Shown here: positions 32,245-42,849 of the stretch, piece by piece
Layout: the number at the start of each line of letters is the position of its first letter
Position numbering within the stretch: the stretch's first letter is position 1
NCBI GenBank assembly: GCA_020746875.1
Contig: JAGTJL010000018.1
Location: 1,178,001-1,242,000 of the forward strand
DNA from: Rhexocercosporidium sp. MPI-PUGE-AT-0058
Lineage: Eukaryota > Ascomycota > Leotiomycetes > Helotiales
DNA length: 64,000 nt
Direction of reading: 5' to 3'
Translations under genes and position numbers: made by a program
Notes under the pieces: generated by a model
The model's input: only the letters and a program-made list of their open reading frames with translations
Told to the model about the DNA's origin: nothing
Database searches by the model: none

Positions 32245-34307
32245 CACCTTAAGTGCGACAAACACAGCCCTTCAGGCTGTGCCGCCTGTAGCGACACGCT
32301 AAGTGGCCCCGCATTACAGGGCATATTGGCGCTAGTGCGGGATGTCAACAAAGACGTAAACAAAGCCTCTATCCCTACTAAAATCCCCATATTTTGACAG
32401 CATTCACGATGCCCACTACTGAAGTTCAAGATCCTACTGATGCGGGAACCCTCCGACCGAACGAAAAGCCCTTGGCCGCTAAAGGGACGCATTTTGAGCC
32501 TATGGAACTACCTGATTTTGACCTAGAGCTGCACTTACCTGAGGATGTCAGTCCGGACGATCCAATTACTCTTTTTACACAATATTATACGCCAGAAATC
32601 GTTGATCGAATAATTGAAGCAACAAATGCTTATAAGAGAGATATTCCCCCAGATACAGTCAAATCCCGTGCTTCTAAATGATACCCTACGACCCGCAAAG
32701 AGCTCTACTTGTTTCTAGCCTTTTGTATCTATATGACGATAGTTCCTATAAACAAAATATCAGACTACTAGAGTACTTATCCTATTACTCCTTTCCACTC
32801 AATTACCAAGTGTTTCTCCCGGGACAAGTTTCAAGAGCTCCGATTGCGATTCAGGATTTATATGCCTAGCGTTGAAAATACATACGAAAAGGTATGATAA
32901 CTCCACTAATTATTAATGAAATTCGCTGATTTTTAAAATAAGTAGAACCCCTTAACACGCACATTCAAGAGACCAACTGCCGGCTTTGGATCCCTAGTAG
33001 AGACCTAGCTGTAGACGAAGCAATTCAGCGATATCAAGGCCGGTCTAAGGAAAAAACGACTATTCCAAATAAGCCTACTCCAACAGGACTAAAGATATAG
33101 GTAGTGGCACAACGTGGTTTCTTCCTCCGATAGGTCTTCCATAAGCCAGGAAGAGGGAATGGACCTATCGGTATTTCTCAGCCAAAGAACCTCAACAAGA
33201 CGCAGTCTGTGGTACCATATCTTTTAAAATTATTACCGAAAAGAGCATATCATGTTTATGTCGACAACCTCTTTACAAATATGAAGCTTTTTGAGCACCT
33301 ACGGAAGCTAGGCTTTAGAGCTACTGGCACAGCAAGAACCTCTTCTGGAATCCTTCAAGATCTTGTTGATTTGAAGAAAGGAGATCACGGGACAAATGCT
33401 ATGCCATAGGGGACCGTATATACCTTCCCTACGGAGTCGAATATGGTCAATCAAACTGGGTTTAAGGATAGCGCCTTTGCTCTTGCTATATCGACAGTTT
33501 AGAACGGAATCAAGAAGGTATTACGCCTACGCAGACGGCCTAAGGAAACAGCCTCAAATGCTCGTACATCCCGTGTTCCCTTTGGAAATCAAGCTACCAA
33601 AAAGCTTTGGATTCCACAGCTCTACGACGCCTACAACTATAATATGGGAGCTGTTGATCTAGGAGACCAATTGCATGCATATAACAAAGGAAAGAGACGC
33701 CTTCGCCGCGGACCAGTACAAGGTCTTATGCAATTTATGCTATTAGTTGTACTCTCTAACTGCTTCTTAATCTGTTATCATTTTGACTACGAAGGAGAGC
33801 GCTCTATTAAGCTCCTTAGTCAAGACGATTTCAGAATACAGCTTATTAAGGCATTAATAGCCATAGGAAAGGATGCACCCGGATGTCGAAAACGCAGCAA
33901 TTCACGTATCTCTGAAGACCAAATTGAGGTGCCAGCACACCGCCATGAGCTAATCAAGATATCTACAAGAGCAGACTGTGCTACGTGTAAAAGAGGTAGG
34001 ATTTAGGACCGTCCCCGGAAGCGTGTTGCCTTGCAGGAAATTGCTCTGAATACTAGCCGTACTAGCCGCCGAAATGCGTCTTGGTATGGCTGTAAACAGT
34101 GCCAACTGTGGTTTTGTGACAATCAACGTTGCTTTAATATATATCATAAAAGATAATTAATCAATAGCTGCTCAAAAGACTGATTTTATATGGTAAATGA
34201 GGGGGTTTTAGCAGGCCTGAATTTTAGTGAGGCTCGCTTAATTAGCGAGGAGCTACAGGCTGTCCTACAGGCTCTTACAGGGTGTGTCGCGAGTCGCACT
34301 TAAGGTG
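32245..34307 (+). mobile_element. piggyBac-fold DNA transposon, copy 1 (2,063 bp)
   Basis: Ends are inverted repeats: left CACCTTAAGTGCGAC at 32245, right GTCGCACTTAAGGTG ending 34307. The flanks are TAT on the left and ATA on the right, compatible with an AT duplication in a TATA target. Subterminal sequences also correspond (GGCTGTG.. / GCCTGTAG..). The single coding frame between them is the transposase pseudogene. Same length and organisation as the element at 39034-52245 after removing its insertions. Confidence 0.85.
32409..34156 (+). pseudogene. piggyBac-like transposase (DDE_Tnp_1_7 fold), stops at former Trp/Gln codons
   Basis: From ATG 32409: ELPDFDLELHLPEDV, TLFTQYYTPEIVDRII, then a TGA at 32679-32681 where W is expected, YPTTRKELYLFLAFCIYMTI, SRDKFQELRLRF, AVDEAIQRYQGRS, AYHVYVDNLFTNMKLFEHLR, GFRATGTART, YDAYNYNMGAVDLGDQLHAY, NKGKRRLRRG and a Cys-rich end (CATCKRG ... 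CKQCQLWFCDNQRC) typical of the C-terminal zinc ring. The Asp residues in VDE, VDN and VDLGDQ fit the DDD catalytic set. Stops are scattered through, mostly TGG to TAG/TGA or CAG to TAG: moderate RIP. The two larger frames at 33209-33409 and 33644-34006 are pieces of it. Confidence 0.85.
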
Positions 34308-34765
34308 ATAGTCAAGAAAATAGAAATAGAGGTTGGCCTTGGTCTTACTTTCCCTCAGCCTTGCTTGTCGTGTCTGTGTTTGATTTGCCCCTTGGTCGTA
34401 TACTATCGTGTCATCCGGCGTGCTTGTAGTCGCTGCCACGCTATACCATCCTTTGAACTGCTATTGAGGTCTTCGGAGTGTCATCGCAGTCTCGTCGTGC
34501 TGCTTCGACTTCGGATATCTTTGCACTCGAGCCGGACATGCCATTGAAACTGAACTGTAAAATCGGTGACGGTCACGTCGTCCAAGTACGCAACGTAGGG
34601 ATCTCCGATAGCGGCGATAAAAGAGCGGATTCCCTAGCAGACCAGAGCTGAGAATCTTGGAGGTTCATCGTGTTGGGTAGAAGGTGGTGTTTCTTGTGAG
34701 TTGGGAAAGAGCCATTAAGGTATGCAGAAGGGGGCAGCCAAACATGGAGATAGGGAGAAATGAGT
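34308..34765. other. spacer between transposon and HET gene 3' end
   Basis: GC-balanced; plus frame 34284-34547 overlaps the transposon end and is not supported. Holds the presumed 3' UTR of the minus-strand HET gene. Confidence 0.45.
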
Positions 34766-37011
34766 TCAAACAAGAACAAATTCCTTCCATTCGTAACAAT
34801 CAAACACAGTTGTAAAGAACCCTTGAAAACTTGGATCGTCTTTCGTAACTCCTAAGCCGACTCGTCTCCACTTGTCCGCCTCATCCTCATCTGGGACAAG
34901 GAGCAGAAAATATACTGATTTAGTTGGCAGCCGCCCGTCATAGATGTACTCTCCGATCCAAACGGCCAAGCACTCGTCTAGTATCAACTCCAAATCACCG
35001 TCATCACAGAGACCCATTGCGAAGTGCTTGCCAACTGTATCGAAAATTCTCAACCGGTAACGGGCGGCGGGAAATCCAATCGTATAGTATTCAGCCTCGA
35101 TCTTCCATTTTTCCGGGATCAAACCGATAGTCGACTCTTTGGATTCGCATCGCACGTTTTTGCTCAGGGCTCTCAAGGTTATGGAACCTCTCAAGATAGC
35201 TCCAAACTTGTTAGATCCATGAGGCTCAACTCTCTGACGTATGATCGAAGCATCGTTAGTGGAGAAAGTGCGTTCGTCCTCGTAGGGTGCGAAGATAACA
35301 GCTCCATCAACAGCTGCCCAGGACCAACTTGGAGCCCGATAGGTATCTGCTTCTCTGGGATAGGAAGGGTAAGTGCGGCCACCACTCTGACGCCTATCCT
35401 TTAGCCATAGTAGACTTTGCGAGTCCTCTGCCCACAGTCCAGCCATATAATTGTATCCCGTTATCGTACTAAACACTGAGGCCAAGGCCGATATTGCCGG
35501 AAGTCGATCTGAAGATCGGCTCAAGGAGCGGCGAGTGTACTGCCGTACTAGTCTGTACCACACTGCAAATGCTCCGTTGCTTGGAGAATGCGGATCTCGA
35601 TCCATGTGCTGTAACACACGCTTGAAGTCATCACCTTCATAATTTGACAGGGAGCGCGAATCCACGGGATCAATATGCTCCGTCGCACTTCCTTCTCGCG
35701 CGGAGCAAGTCTTGCACTCCCAGAACATCTCATGTGAGCTAAAATGCAGTATTCTAGTCGATAGAAGCCGTTCTTGTAATGTCCAACCCCGTTGACTGAG
35801 TGCCGCAGTCTCGAAGATCTTCCTGCGACCGAATTCCTCTCTCGGACGAATGTAGACATTAGAGGTCTCGGAAAGCCTCAGAACTTGCGTCTTAGGACGC
35901 GAGTGAAGGAAACCCTCACTACTTCCTGATGCAGACAAAGCGGAAATAGTGAGATAAGCATTCTCATAATATTCTCCCATTCGGACACACTCGGTGGCCC
36001 AGTCATCTTCATCATCTTGGATAATGCACAGGGAATCAACCCAAAGGAAATCAATACCCAGAGCCCGTGTAACAGAGATTGCATCTTGAAAAGTCTTCGG
36101 GAGATCACCATATTTGATGCCTTTTTCGTGGCATTGAAAATTCGCCTTTGTGGTTTTGACAGCCCTATCTTGTCCCCAACAATATGAAAGTGCTGCGTAG
36201 GCAGCTTTTTTGCGTTTTGTACAGAGGATTGGACAAGTTGCACTAATATCGAGAAGTCGAGTTGGAACTGAAATGTTTTTGCTCTGTTTGCACCTTTTGT
36301 GTTCGATGGTGCAACTTGCAAGCCAGCTTCGTGCGACATTAAGGCATCCAACCTCAAATGGATCTGGCCAGATATTACGGAGGAAGATGTGATTGATGGC
36401 ATCTTCGTGGTTCCCTAAAGCACATTAGATATCAATCTCCGAGGTAGTTCCCTCTGCATACCTCGTTCTGTGAATAATTCGAAAGGAGTTGCTGGATACC
36501 CTGCGTACTTGTACCACAAATTACAGGTCTCTGGATCGATTGTTAGGTCAGCGGAGCAGAAAGTGTCCACCTTCCTAATATTGGCAACGAAGAACTCGCA
36601 CAGTGGACATCCCAGCGTGGCGCTTTCTTTCAGTATAGGGTATCGATGATGGCCAAATCCATACGAGCTAGAAGTGTCGATTTTCTGGCACATTATACAA
36701 CGGCCAGTAGGGTCGCTCCCGAAGGAAAATCTGAATCGCCACTTCATTGGGAACACTTTCCAGGCTGTACCAAGTATACCTGCATTCGGTGTGCTGTTTA
36801 AAGCTGCAGAACGGCTCAACTTTTTCTCGTCATCCTTCCAGGGCCGTGGTTCTGTCTTGAATGTAAGAGGTGGATAATTTGGCTCTCCTTTAGTTAGGGA
36901 TTTGAATTTATCAGGCCGAGGAGGATCTTCATCGTCGAAGATGTAGTCGTCCCAGTTAGGGTCCACCACGTCTCGTCTCAATCCTATGGTGGTGAAAATA
37001 TAATGCAACAT
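34766..37011 (-). CDS. HET-domain protein, intact, two exons (~732 aa)
   Basis: Exon 1 is 37011-36462; a 47-bp intron 36461-36415 (GTATGC ... TCTAAT branch ... CTTTAG) is removed; exon 2 is 36414-34766. The junction reads FELFTER-GNHEDAINHIF in one frame. Exon 1 holds a Cys-rich piece (CIMCQKID, CPLCEFF) common ahead of the HET domain. The HET domain is at about residues 256-395: YAALSYCWGQD, LPKTFQDAISVTRALGIDFL, WVDSLCIIQDDEDDW, YENAYLTISALSA, LSQRGWTLQERLLSTR. The C-terminal part contains RLPAISALAS, YMAGLWAE, YRAPSWSWAAVDG. All expected boxes are present without stops. The gene would act in non-self recognition and programmed cell death after hyphal fusion (family knowledge). It lies 400 bp from the transposon block yet shows no RIP. 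Confidence 0.85.
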
Positions 37012-37412
37012 TTGTGAGGATCGTTGAAAGACGTAATGCGAAAGGCTCGATAACTATCTTCAATTCAAAGGTCGGGGTGAGGCTGTCGTGGTTGTCTTGC
37101 GTGGACCTTTTGGCTACTACTTGTGCAAGCCTCCGCTGAGATAGAAAGCCTATGATCCTCTGATAAGGGTCAAATGATTTTGTAATAGAAACACAAGTGG
37201 TGGCAGATTAAATTAGAAAGTGAAGATTCCCGAGAGTAAGGCTACGGTAAAGTTGAGAAGAAGGATTAATTGCACAGCCACACCACCAACATCACCCGAT
37301 TCTGATTACGTACTCTGCCCACCAATCACAACGGGAGGCTGCTGGAGAGTGCATAAGTCGCTTCTTATTGGATCAATTATTTAATACTAGTGGCATTAAG
37401 CATTATCGAGTG
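37012..37412. promoter_or_regulatory. 5' region of the intact HET gene
   Basis: GC-balanced up to ~37360, then AT-rich. A CCAAT motif is present (CCACCAATCACAACGG, ~37318). No clear TATA box. No other feature. Confidence 0.35.
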
Positions 37413-37414
37413 TA

Positions 37415-38997
37415 CTAAGGCGAGCCGATTTGAAATCCGTCCATTTTGCCGATTGGCTTAACACACGAGCTCAGGAATACCAAAATCTAGAACACTAAAG
37501 ATACTTACTTTATTATAATAATTTCTATTAAATTGAAGTATTAATTATGAAACTCGTTTCCACCTTCACATTTTAAAATGAGAGTATTAATAACTGCTTA
37601 CTTAACAACTAATGCCTGAATTCTCTCTTAAGGGAAATTATCCTACTTTGCTTTTTACGCTCTTTCGGTCTATTCTATAGTATAAGGAGCATTTTAATCT
37701 TTTATAATTGCTATTTGGATTGGCATTTAAACTCTTTTAATTGCGTTTATATTAGTAGAATTATTAATATACTTTAATAAAGGAATTCCTGCTTTCTTAA
37801 GCTTTCGTTAAGTCTATTTACTTAAGTGTGAAGGAGTACCATCTTATTGGAAAAGATACGGAAGTTAATCGCTTTTAAAAGTATTAGGATCGTGACGTTA
37901 AACTATAAGCTCTTTTCAAAAAGGAATTAAATAAGGCTTAAGCACTTCGTAAGTATAACGCAAGTTATTAACTCCTTTACGAGACAGCCCTTTCTTGAAT
38001 TTATACGACTCTTAATAGACTTCTTATAAAGCTCTCTTTTTTGGCTATTTTCGCTTTAATACATCCTACTTCTTTTCTTTTTCTCTTTCTTGTGTATTAA
38101 ATAACTCGTGGCATTTAGCTTTTCATTCTTTATTGTTGATTTAATCCATTCGCTTTTGATTATCTTCCTTTTATTAATTGGTTTCGGGGTAGTAAATATA
38201 ATAAGGGCCTTTGTAGTTGTACGTAAAGCATCCCCAAAACATTGCTTTTGAGTAGTTGTTATACCACCGTTTAATGCAATTAGGATAATATTATTCTACA
38301 TCCCTTTTTAATCGAGAAATCCTTTGTATTTTACGTTTTATTAAGACGATTATTAAAGCCTCGTCTAAGAAGATAACTTTTCGCTACTCTTTAATTTCTT
38401 AATCTTTTTGTGAGAGAGTAATCTTATATTGTTGGCGTCTTTAAAGCTTCGTAAGACTAAGTTTTTTTGTCGATTTTAATTTGCGGAGGCCACGAGCTCT
38501 TAGTTTCTTTTTAATCGTATTACGGTGGAAATCAAAAAAGCCCTCTTCCGTCGTAATAATATGTTATAGTTTCTTTTGTTGTTTTTTATTTATTGTATAA
38601 GCTTTTAAGAGGTTCGTAATCTCTTCGTTAGAGATCTTTGGCTTTGCTTTGCTACCGGCTTTCCGTTGTATTTCTTCCACTTGTTATTGAATCGTTGGAG
38701 GAGGAAGGCCTTGCTCGTTGTATTGGATAAGCACTTTAGCGGAAGCATTCTTAATATTTGTCGTAATTGACTTAGTTAAACTAGCTTTCCGAGTAGCTTT
38801 AGCTTGGTGAATGTATTATAAGTAAGTTAAAAAGACAGCTTTATTAATGTTAGTCGCGTGTTTCCCTATTATATTAATTTAAAAGAAAGACATTAACAAT
38901 TGTGACGCGGGGCAGAAATTTTGGTGGGGAATGCTTACAAATTTGCTCGGCTACTACACAAATCAAAATGGACGGTTTTCAAATCGGCTCGCCTTCG
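37415..38997 (-). mobile_element. Tc1/mariner transposon with RIPed transposase on the minus strand
   Basis: Inverted ends: left CTAAGGCGAGCCGATTTGAA (37415), right complement of CGAAGGCGAGCCGATTTGAA (to 38997), continuing to CCGTCCATTTTG on both sides. TA occurs outside each end (37413-37414, 38998-38999). On the minus strand: GLPPPTIQ, KPKISNEEITNLLKAY, EEGFFDFHRNTIKKKLRARG (HTH region), VIFLDEALI, MFWGCFTYNYKGPYYIYYPE, a degraded LFQ-DGTPSHLSK near 37820-37850 (DDE_3 second Asp). Stops at Q/W codons. Tc1 family with 1,583 bp is normal length. Confidence 0.85.
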
Positions 38998-39213
38998 TAT
39001 TGGTAGAAGCTGAAATACTAAGTTACTGCCTATCCCCTTAACTGCTGGACGCACACTTTCCAGGGTGCAGCGCTAAAGCGAAGCGCTAAGTGGCCCCGCA
39101 TTACAGGGCCTATTAGCGCACGGTCCAGAATAAATAACAACATAAACAAAGACCCTCTTTTACTATTACACCCTACCAAAACTCTACAAAAATCAATGCA
39201 ATAATAATACTTA

Positions 39214-39969
39214 CATCTGCAAAAAAATCGAGAAGCGGACGTCCGCCAACGGCGCCAAAAGCGCCATTTTGGCGCTTTTGGAGCCAAAGTTGCATGTCGA
39301 AAATTTTGGGGACAGTTTCTCACCATAGTAAATTAAAAGCGCGCCGAAGGCGTAAAAAGCGCCGAAAGCGCCAAAAGCACCGAAATAGACTAGCGTATTA
39401 TAACCCCACTTTTAAAAGTGGGGCTTTATTATTTTATTTTATTTAATATATTAATAAGGTCTATAAAAGTATTAATAATATTAATAATGTATTAATAATC
39501 GTTATAATATAATAATAATAAATATGCCTCTTATCACGCCCGATTAGGGCTAGGGCCGGCTAGTGTACGCATATAATTTACCCGAAACGAACGATTTTCT
39601 TATTATAATTTTTTTAGCGTGGATATTCATAGCGTGAGAGCTTTAGCGAGACTAGTTTTTAAGACGTGCCCGACGAAATATAAGCGAAACTTAAAATTAA
39701 CGCTAATCTAACCGGATTCGATTAATTAAAAAAACGCCAAGATATATTTTTTTAAAATTATAATATTTTAGCGTTTAAATTATATTTATAGAAATTACTT
39801 AATTAGGCTTAGCGTTTATTAAAATAAAACTGGCGCTTTTAACACTAGCGACCGATTAAAATTTAAAAAGGCGGCTTTAAGCGTTAAAAGCGGCCTTTTA
39901 GCGAAAATGGCGAACATGGCGAAAATGGCGGATTTGAATTCTGGGCGTCCGCGAAATTTTTTGCTGATG
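39214..39969. mobile_element. 756-bp TA-flanked MITE, GC-palindromic ends, inside piggyBac-fold copy 2
   Basis: Ends: CATCTGCAAAAAAATCG and complement of CATCAGCAAAAAATTTCG, both followed by GCGGACG. TA sits outside each end (39212-39213, 39970-39971). Next to both ends are repeated GGCG/GCGC words (GGCGCCAAAAGCGCCATTTT left; GGCGAAAATGGCGAACATGG right) that can pair. The centre is AT-rich without coding. Copy 1 of the host transposon lacks this segment at the matching place, proving insertion. The minus frame 39030-39326 spans the junction and is not a gene. Confidence 0.85.
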
Positions 39970-40354
39970 TAGATTCGCATTTTAAGATCTTACCGATGCA
40001 GGGACGCTAAGGCCTCTTGCAGAGCCTTTACAAAAGGGGTCCGATTTCCAACCGGTCGAATGTCCGGATTTTGACACAGAGCTACGATTACCGGCAGATG
40101 TATTTATTAATAATCTAATTACCCTTTTTACATAATATTACATACCAGAAATAATAAATGGGATCGTCGAAGCCATTAATTCTTACGAAAAACTAGTTAA
40201 GGACGATTCTTTACCTTTATATCCGAGTTAATAATTCGTTCTCTATTACTCGCAAAAAGATTTACTTATATTTGGCCCCTTTCTTATTTACATAACAGTA
40301 TTCCTTATAAATAAAATCGAAAACTATTAAAGCACTAAAAGGTTTATACCTTTC

Positions 40355-40562
40355 TGGTTAGTCCGTAGGGATTCTTACCGATATGGAACTATAGCTTAGG
40401 GCCGAAACGGTGGGGTTTCGGTGGGGTTCCGGACCGGTATATAAGGAGCTTTACTCCCATCTTAGAAGGACACACCTTACAACACCTTTGAAATCACTTA
40501 ATAATATCGATATTTATTCAGGTGACTTTGTTGTTATATGTCCCGGTACAGTTATACCGACA
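40355..40562 (+). mobile_element. solo LTR (208 bp) of an unknown retrotransposon inside piggyBac-fold copy 2
   Basis: Starts TGGTTAGTCCG, ends ATACCGACA, flanked by TTTC on both sides (40351-40354, 40563-40566). Contains a TATA box (CGGTATATAAGG, ~40434) about 120 bp from the end. Absent at the homologous place in copy 1. No second copy of this LTR was found in the window. Confidence 0.75.
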
Positions 40563-40952
40563 TTTCTATTATATTACTAAATACTTCGCTCGAGATCGTT
40601 TCCAGGAACTGCGAATGCGATTTAAATTATTATCTTACTAAAGTAAAGATTTATATAAAAAGGTATATATCTCACTTATTTTCTGATCGATTTGACTAAT
40701 TTTTGCTTTAAGTAGAACCTCTAAATACTTATATTTAAGACAGCAATTTGCGGCTCTAAAAGCCTAGTCATGACGTAGCAATAGACGAAGCTATTAAACG
40801 ATATACTAGCCGGTCAAATTAAGTTACTACGATTCTAAATAAGCTTACACCAATAGGACTAAAAATATAAGTTATTTTATAACGTGAATATTTTCTCCGA
40901 TAAGTATTTTATAAACCAGGAAGAGGTAAAGGACTTATTAATATACGGAAAC

Positions 40953-41136
40953 TGTGGTATAGAAGTGGATTAAAGCGCTGTAAGCAGTTGTAATTGAATT
41001 AAAATGATTAATTATTCTTTTAAAAGCTTTAAGAATTAAGAGAAAACAGTTGTTCTTTTAAAAGTAGTCTACAGTAGCAGAACTTAATTAAGTCACGTAT
41101 AGTATTAAGAGAGCAGCTGCCCGTGCTTATACGACA
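40953..41136 (-). repeat. Copia 3' LTR
   Basis: 184 bp, plus-strand ends TGTGGTATAG and TTATACGACA. Pairs with 48683-48866 and with the split solo LTR at 49175/51257-51433. Confidence 0.9.
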
Positions 41137-41529
41137 CACCCCCTAGGCAATTAATAGTAATAAGCCACTGCTATTGTAATTAGCTGTATTAAGCGAGAGT
41201 AAATAATAAAAAAGAATTAGGCAAATAAATTTACTTATATATAGTAATTAGGCAAATAATTTAATTATATAAATTAACGATTTTCTCACTAAACTTAAAC
41301 CTATAAACACTCGACAATACACAGATCGACTACTTTCGATTTACTACTTAATTAATTTATTAATTAATTAATTAATTAATTACTCCCTTCGACACTATAG
41401 GTGTCTTCAAGCGCTCCGCCAGAATCGTTATAGCAGAACGACGATCTGCTTATTAAAGTAAGGTAAGTAGCTCGATTTTCAATTTATTAGTTTCGATTTA
41501 TTAATCGGAGATTAATTAATTAAAGAATA

Positions 41530-42468
41530 ATCGCTGACTTATAATAAGTTAAGGCTATTATTAATAATAAAAAGAAAGTCGTCGTTAAGGCATAATTATC
41601 GGCTGCTCCCGTCCCCGCCCCCGCTCCTCGCCGTGCCGCTACTGCTCCTCGGGCTTTAAAGTAATTAATAAGTGCTCGTATAATAGTCTATTTAAGTTAT
41701 ATTAATAGCGTCCTCTAAATAAATAGTAGTAATTAATATTATAATACCGTTAGAAAGGGTGTTTATTGCTTCGCCTATTCGTTCGGCCATAAGTGCGTAA
41801 TTACTCTTATTACTGCTTAAGCTCCTTTCCTTATATATTATAATACGTTAGAAAATAAAACTAATAAAAAGGTAAGTTAATTTAATTACTCCTTTTTTGC
41901 TTTTTAATTTATTATTAATTTTTTTAAGAGCTAAAGTAATTAAAAATCCCGGTCCGTACCGCCCTTAAGGGTAATAATATTAATAAAGCTATTATTACTG
42001 GCGCTACTATTGATTTTAGTAATAGAATTACTTTAAGAACTATTAATAGATTCGAAGGTAATAATAAAGATAATAATAATAAGGAGAACGGTAAGTTACT
42101 TACTTTATTTTTAAAAAATTAAATTAATTTAATTAATTTCTTAAAAGAAGAAAAAGAGCCTCTAGCTATTTTTATAACTTATGCTCGTATTACTAAAGAG
42201 AAGATTACTGCGGCTGCGGGTACTTTTTTCGTTAAGAAGAGTGGTGAGGGAATAGCTAATTATCTTACTGCTACTACTACTACTGAAGTTACTCGCGCCT
42301 ATAATCTTAACCCTAGTGTTTTAGCCTTTTAAGCTATGTCTACTTATGGAGTTATTCTTACTCTTAAATAAGAAGCTTAAGCTGCTCGCGTTAAGGAGCT
42401 AGTTAATGTAATAACTAATGCTTTAAGCGAGCTAATTCAGGAGGTTTTAGGCTTTTTTATTTTTTAAT
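41530..42468 (+). CDS. antisense reading frame with two putative introns inside the Copia element
   Basis: Between the pol end and the 3' LTR the plus strand is coding-like while the minus strand is not. Reading through RIP stops: an Ala/Pro-rich part (SAAPVPAPAPRRAATAPRAL, ~41607-41660), YYNTVRKGVYCFAYSFGHKC (a possible small zinc site), then GTAAGT at 41872 and AG at ~41930 mark intron 1; exon 2 reads IITGATIDFSNRITLRTINR, FEGNNKDNNNKEN; intron 2 is 42091-42147 (GTAAGT...TTAAAAG); exon 3 reads EEKEPLAIFITYARITKEKI, TAAAGTFFVKKSGEGIANYL, TEVTRAYNLNPSVLAF, ARVKELVNVITNALSELIQE, ending ~42468. No family recognised. Start unknown; currently broken by RIP stops, so inactive here. Confidence 0.45.
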
Positions 42469-42849
42469 AAATAAATTACTCTTTTATTTTTTAAAGCTTA
42501 AGAACCTCTTACTTTTTAAGTGTCCCTTTATATTTTAAAAACTAAAGCTTACGTTTCCCTTTAAATTAAAGAATCGTTAAGAGTAATTAACTCTTTAAAA
42601 TATAATAATTTATACTCCTAAGCTTAGTTAATTTTTAATAAAATAAAATTATAAATAAAAATTTATAAAAGAGAATTTTATAAAAGAATATATAATAATA
42701 TAAATAAAGCTTTTTAATTAAAAAGTAAGCTTATTATATAATTACTTTAAGAATAAATAAAAAGTAAAGAATATATATAAAAGACTACTTTAAAACGAGT
42801 CTCTTAAAAGAGTTGCTTTAGTTAAGTATAAACATTTACTAAGTTAATA

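Noticed and set aside
32245..34307. TTAA at the transposon ends as target duplication
   Set aside because: TTAA is present near both ends, but the bases outside it (TATCACC and TATCCCC)-type are conserved inverted on both copies, so it is inside the terminal repeat.
39030..39326. 98-codon minus frame
   Set aside because: Spans the piggyBac-fold end and the MITE border; composed of terminal repeat sequence.
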